Assembly (NCBI GenBank): GCA_030847615.1
Contig: JAUMIR010000015.1
Span: 885,501 to 949,500 of the forward strand
Reading direction: 5' to 3'
Source of the DNA: Gambelia wislizenii
Lineage: Eukaryota > Chordata > Lepidosauria > Squamata > Crotaphytidae
DNA length: 64,000 bases
Positions 61,262 through 64,000 of the stretch are shown piece by piece; positions within the stretch are counted from its first letter, which is position 1; every line of letters starts with the position of its first letter. The notes beneath the pieces were generated by a model, which worked only from the letters and a program-made list of their open reading frames with translations, was not told the DNA's origin and ran no database searches. The translations under genes were made by a program, and so were the position numbers.

Positions 61262-61455
61262 TCTCTTCGATTGCTCTTCAGCCTGGTTCCAGACCAGGGT
61301 GGGGTGTTACCGAAACCTTGGCCTTGGTTGCCCTACAGGGGAGTCAGGGGCAGTGCTGCATTTTGGATCTTCCTGGATCTCTCAATGGCTTTTGATACTA
61401 TTAATCATGGGAATTTCCTGGACTCTAAGCCAGGCAGGGCTTTACAACCAGCACT
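61262..61455 (+). mobile_element. L2 LINE reverse transcriptase, continuation
   Basis: It encodes a diverged 'SGFRPG'-like segment around 61,290, then 'FLDLSMAFDTINHGNFLDSK', the conserved L2 block 'LLDLSAAFDTIDH'. It ends at about 61,455. Confidence 0.82.
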
Positions 61456-61513
61456 TTGAATGGGGCCCGGAGCCGGACCCACAGCCAATGGAGCTGTTTC
61501 AACAAGTTAGTTA

Positions 61514-61743
61514 TAGTTGGCCCTCCGTATCCACAAGTCCTGCATCCATGGATTCAACCAACCACAGCTCCAAAATATTCAGGGGAAAAACATTCCAAAA
61601 AGAAAGGCTTGCTGTTTGCCATTTTTATATAAGGGACACCATTTTACTAGGTCATTGTTTATAATGAAACTTGGGCATCCACGGATTTTGGTATCCACAG
61701 GGTGTCCTGGTACCAAACCTCAGCAGATACCGAGGTCCCACTG
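61514..61743 (+). mobile_element. Tigger-like miniature transposon
   Basis: TA at 61,512-61,513 and 61,744-61,745. Ends are 'tagttggccctccgtatcca' and 'gataccgaggtcccactg'. Interior has 'catccatggattcaaccaac' and 'aagggacaccattttactag'. The left end is close to the canonical Tigger terminus. Confidence 0.88.
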
Positions 61744-61749
61744 TATATG

Positions 61750-63535
61750 TTGCCTGCAACCAGGATTTTGGACTTGCTGCAATTTCCAAAAGCAAAATCC
61801 CAGCAACACCATGGATTCATTCAGACAGGGTGGTGAGTAAGTGGTGAGAAGGCTGTAATCAGACGGGGAAATGGGGGGGGGGGTTGTATTAAAACTGAGA
61901 CCTGGGGAAGCCCAAACCTGCAAGCCTCTGGCAATGTGCGTCCTGTGCGTAATCTCGCTCCTTCCAGGCAGGAGACAAGCCGAGTCTGGACCCATGGGGG
62001 GGGGGCAGGGAGAAAGGCCATGTTCTGCTGGGATTCAACCTCTTGCCCCTTTTTTTGGATGAGTCACTGTAGTGTCAACACCTCCTGGACCTCTTGTGGT
62101 TGTCTAGGGGTTGAGCTGCCAAAGCCTTCGTCTTCCTCGCCAGCTCCCAGGGCAAATGACTACCAGAGCAGCCCTTGAAGGTGTGTGTGTGGGGGGGAAG
62201 ATCCAAAAAGCTTGACACTTGCCTCCTTCCAGCTCTCTTTCTTTAGTTTTGGGGTGTGGCAAGGCAATTGGCACTCTGCATATGTTCTGGCAACATTGTG
62301 TTTTGTATGCTAGATTGGGGGAACAAGTCTGAGCATTGCCCCAGTCCTGGGTTTGCAAGGAAGAAAATCCCTGAACAAAAAGTCTGGAAACAGGACTAAT
62401 CGGGGCGGGTCGTGGCCTGTGTTTATTGCTCAGCCTGGGAAAGTTCCCTTTTTTGTTTTTCCTTTTTTGGACAACTTACCTGGCTTGGGGTGGGGGGGAA
62501 GGTTTTTTCTGGGAACTGTAGTCTGCCCTCCCCTGCAAAAAAGGAGGGAGATGAACTTTCCCATGCTCTGAGGAATTTATATCTGGTCAGATCTGAATGC
62601 ATCTGATGATATTTGTGATGGTTCTGCAGTTACAACAACCCTGCAGAGTAGGCTTTGGTGGAAGTTTCCAATTTTTTTCCAGCCAGGGGTGGGTTGGTGG
62701 GACTTGCCAGCCAAGGGAGCATCTTGGAGGGGGTGGGATAGGCTTGGGGTCCATGCACCCCACCCCAAAACAGCAGCATCAGAGGCTGGCAGCTGCCTGG
62801 CCTTTGATGGACATCCCCAGGACTCCACCCCGGCCCTGCCAAATTCCTTTGGTGGAGGGAACCATTGTCAGAGCCCATCCACCCGTGGCAAGAAGGCGCA
62901 CAAAGCCACCGAGCCGGCAGAGAAAGAGAGAAATGGGGGGTGTCCTAGCTGGAATTATAGGGGAAAACAGTTTTGTGGAATGCTGGTTGCATTTTATTAT
63001 GAGTTCTTTTAAGCATCCTTTCTTTTTTAAAATTGCTGCCTGTTAACAATGCATTCTGCAGGCAGCCTACAGAGCAAGAGGGGAAAAGAATCAATTAATG
63101 GATTGGACAGTCGTGCGCTTGTGTATGTGCATGTGTGTATAGGCGAGAGAGAGAGAGAGAAAAAAAAACCACTGAGATTTTGATGCAATCCTTGATTGTC
63201 CATTTCAAGCTGAAATCCGCTGGCAAAGTTTCTCTCCTGCTTTTTCATGAATCAATTCCCACGTTTGTTTGCCTCCTGGGGATGCCTAGAGTAGGTGGCA
63301 AATCTACTGCCATCAAAACTAAATCTTTCCAGGACATTCACTTACGTAAAATCGTGAGAACAGAGATGGGGAAAATGAGGCATTGGGGCCAAATTTGGCC
63401 CTCCTGTGGGCCACGCTCTTGTTTCCCATGTACCACCATCATTTCATGGTTTCTCAGCTTTTGTAAAGTTTCTTTCCCCTCTGTTCTGGAAATATGAACT
63501 GCCTCTCTCAAGGTTTCGTTCCTGGCAGTAAGAAC
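61750..63535. other. Non-repetitive intronic stretch
   Basis: I see no interspersed repeat or exon. Short simple-sequence runs occur, such as (GT)n near 63,120 and (GA)n near 63,146. Frames of up to 149 residues lack motifs. Confidence 0.4.
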
Positions 63536-63537
63536 TT

Positions 63538-63538
63538 T

Positions 63539-63572
<34 letters not shown>

Positions 63573-63580
63573 CATCCATC
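63538..63580. repeat. (TATC)n microsatellite
   Basis: About eight TATC units followed by three CATC variants. Confidence 0.95.
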
Positions 63581-63719
63581 CTGTGGATTTCCAAATCTGT
63601 GAATATTCAAGTCCCATTATATGCAATGGCAGAGGCAAATAGTGTCCCTTATATAAGATGGCAAAATCAAGGTTTGCTTTTTGGATTATTTTTTAAAGAA
63701 TATTTCCAAGCCGTAAATG
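63581..63719 (+). mobile_element. Tigger-like miniature transposon, 5'-truncated
   Basis: Contains 'ggatttccaaatctgtgaat', 'aagtcccattatatgcaatg' and 'gatggcaaaatcaaggtttg'. The left end is replaced by the microsatellite. Confidence 0.8.
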
Positions 63720-63887
63720 CAGTTGTCCCTTCATATTCGCTGGGGTTTGGTTCCAGGATCCCCGTGTATTTTTTAGTAGAATGGTCTTACTTCAATAAAA
63801 AATTCCCTAAAATTCCCATGGATACCGAAATCTGTGAATACTCAAGTCCCATGATATGCAATGGCATCGCAAAATGGTTGGTGTCCC
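63720..63887 (+). mobile_element. Tigger-like miniature transposon with a ~50-bp insertion
   Basis: Starts 'cagttgtcccttcatattcg' in tandem with the previous copy. After 'ttccaggatcccc' it is interrupted at about 63,765-63,815 by the short repeat also present at 22.07 kb, then resumes with 'atggataccgaaatctgtga'. Confidence 0.8.
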
Positions 63888-64000
63888 TGATCTCTCTCTC
63901 TCTCTCTCTCTCTGGCTTTTCTTTGCAAACGAAGATTCAGGAAGGACTCATCCTGTGCTTTCTGCAAGCGCACTGATGACTGAAAAGGCCAATCCAAGAT
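63888..64000 (-). mobile_element. RTE-like LINE 3' end, copy 6 (runs off the window)
   Basis: A (CT)n tract is followed by 'ggcttttctttgcaaacgaa' and 'ttcaggaaggactcatcctg', the 3' hairpin end and finger region. One stem base of the hairpin is changed. The rest lies beyond the window edge. Confidence 0.85.

Noticed and set aside
1..64000. A bacterial-type or phage-type system, operon or toxin-antitoxin pair
   Set aside because: Repeat content, CpG islands, splice donor and SINE/LINE families are those of a vertebrate. No clustered co-directional genes or ribosome-binding sites are present.

Overview
The window reads as vertebrate nuclear DNA, most likely from a squamate reptile (a lizard is the best guess; species not determinable). 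The evidence is its repeat content. It has many copies of CR1, L2, RTE-BovB and L1 LINE fragments. It has SINEs with a 5S rRNA-like head (5S-Sauria type) and tRNA-derived SINEs ending in ACA-rich tails. It has Tigger/pogo-like and palindromic miniature DNA transposons, and many microsatellites. There is no prokaryotic, viral or plasmid organisation. Nearly all open reading frames are translations of repeats or of GC-rich low-complexity DNA.

Layout. Positions 1-43,300 look intergenic: nested transposon debris separated by non-repetitive islands, some of which (near 5.5, 9.8, 13.0, 20.3, 28.3 and especially 31.7-32.0 kb) look like conserved non-coding elements. Positions 43,330-45,200 hold two minisatellite arrays of the same unit in opposite orientation, flanking a CpG-rich block. 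Positions 45,240-45,790 form a second CpG-rich block that contains the only convincing coding exon. It runs from ATG at 45,555 to a splice donor at 45,612/45,613 and encodes a 19-residue signal peptide that resembles the start of KIRREL1 (NEPH1); that identity is a hypothesis. From 45,613 to the end I found no second exon, so this is probably a large first intron. It starts with a roughly 210-230-bp G-rich tandem repeat and continues with repeats and non-repetitive DNA.

The most notable structures are: (1) a roughly 2.1-kb array of a 74-bp unit made from a CR1 3' end, lying inside a SINE and carrying a 518-bp (7 x 74) higher-order repeat; (2) the inverted minisatellite pair next to the putative promoter; (3) a 124-bp palindrome with no spacer and one mismatch; (4) an unclassified hairpin-bearing repeat in two copies (21.4 and 36.1 kb), each with a perfect splice-donor consensus on the minus strand; and (5) a series of nested insertions that give relative ages for the transposon families. 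Nothing here forms an operon-like or defence-like system.
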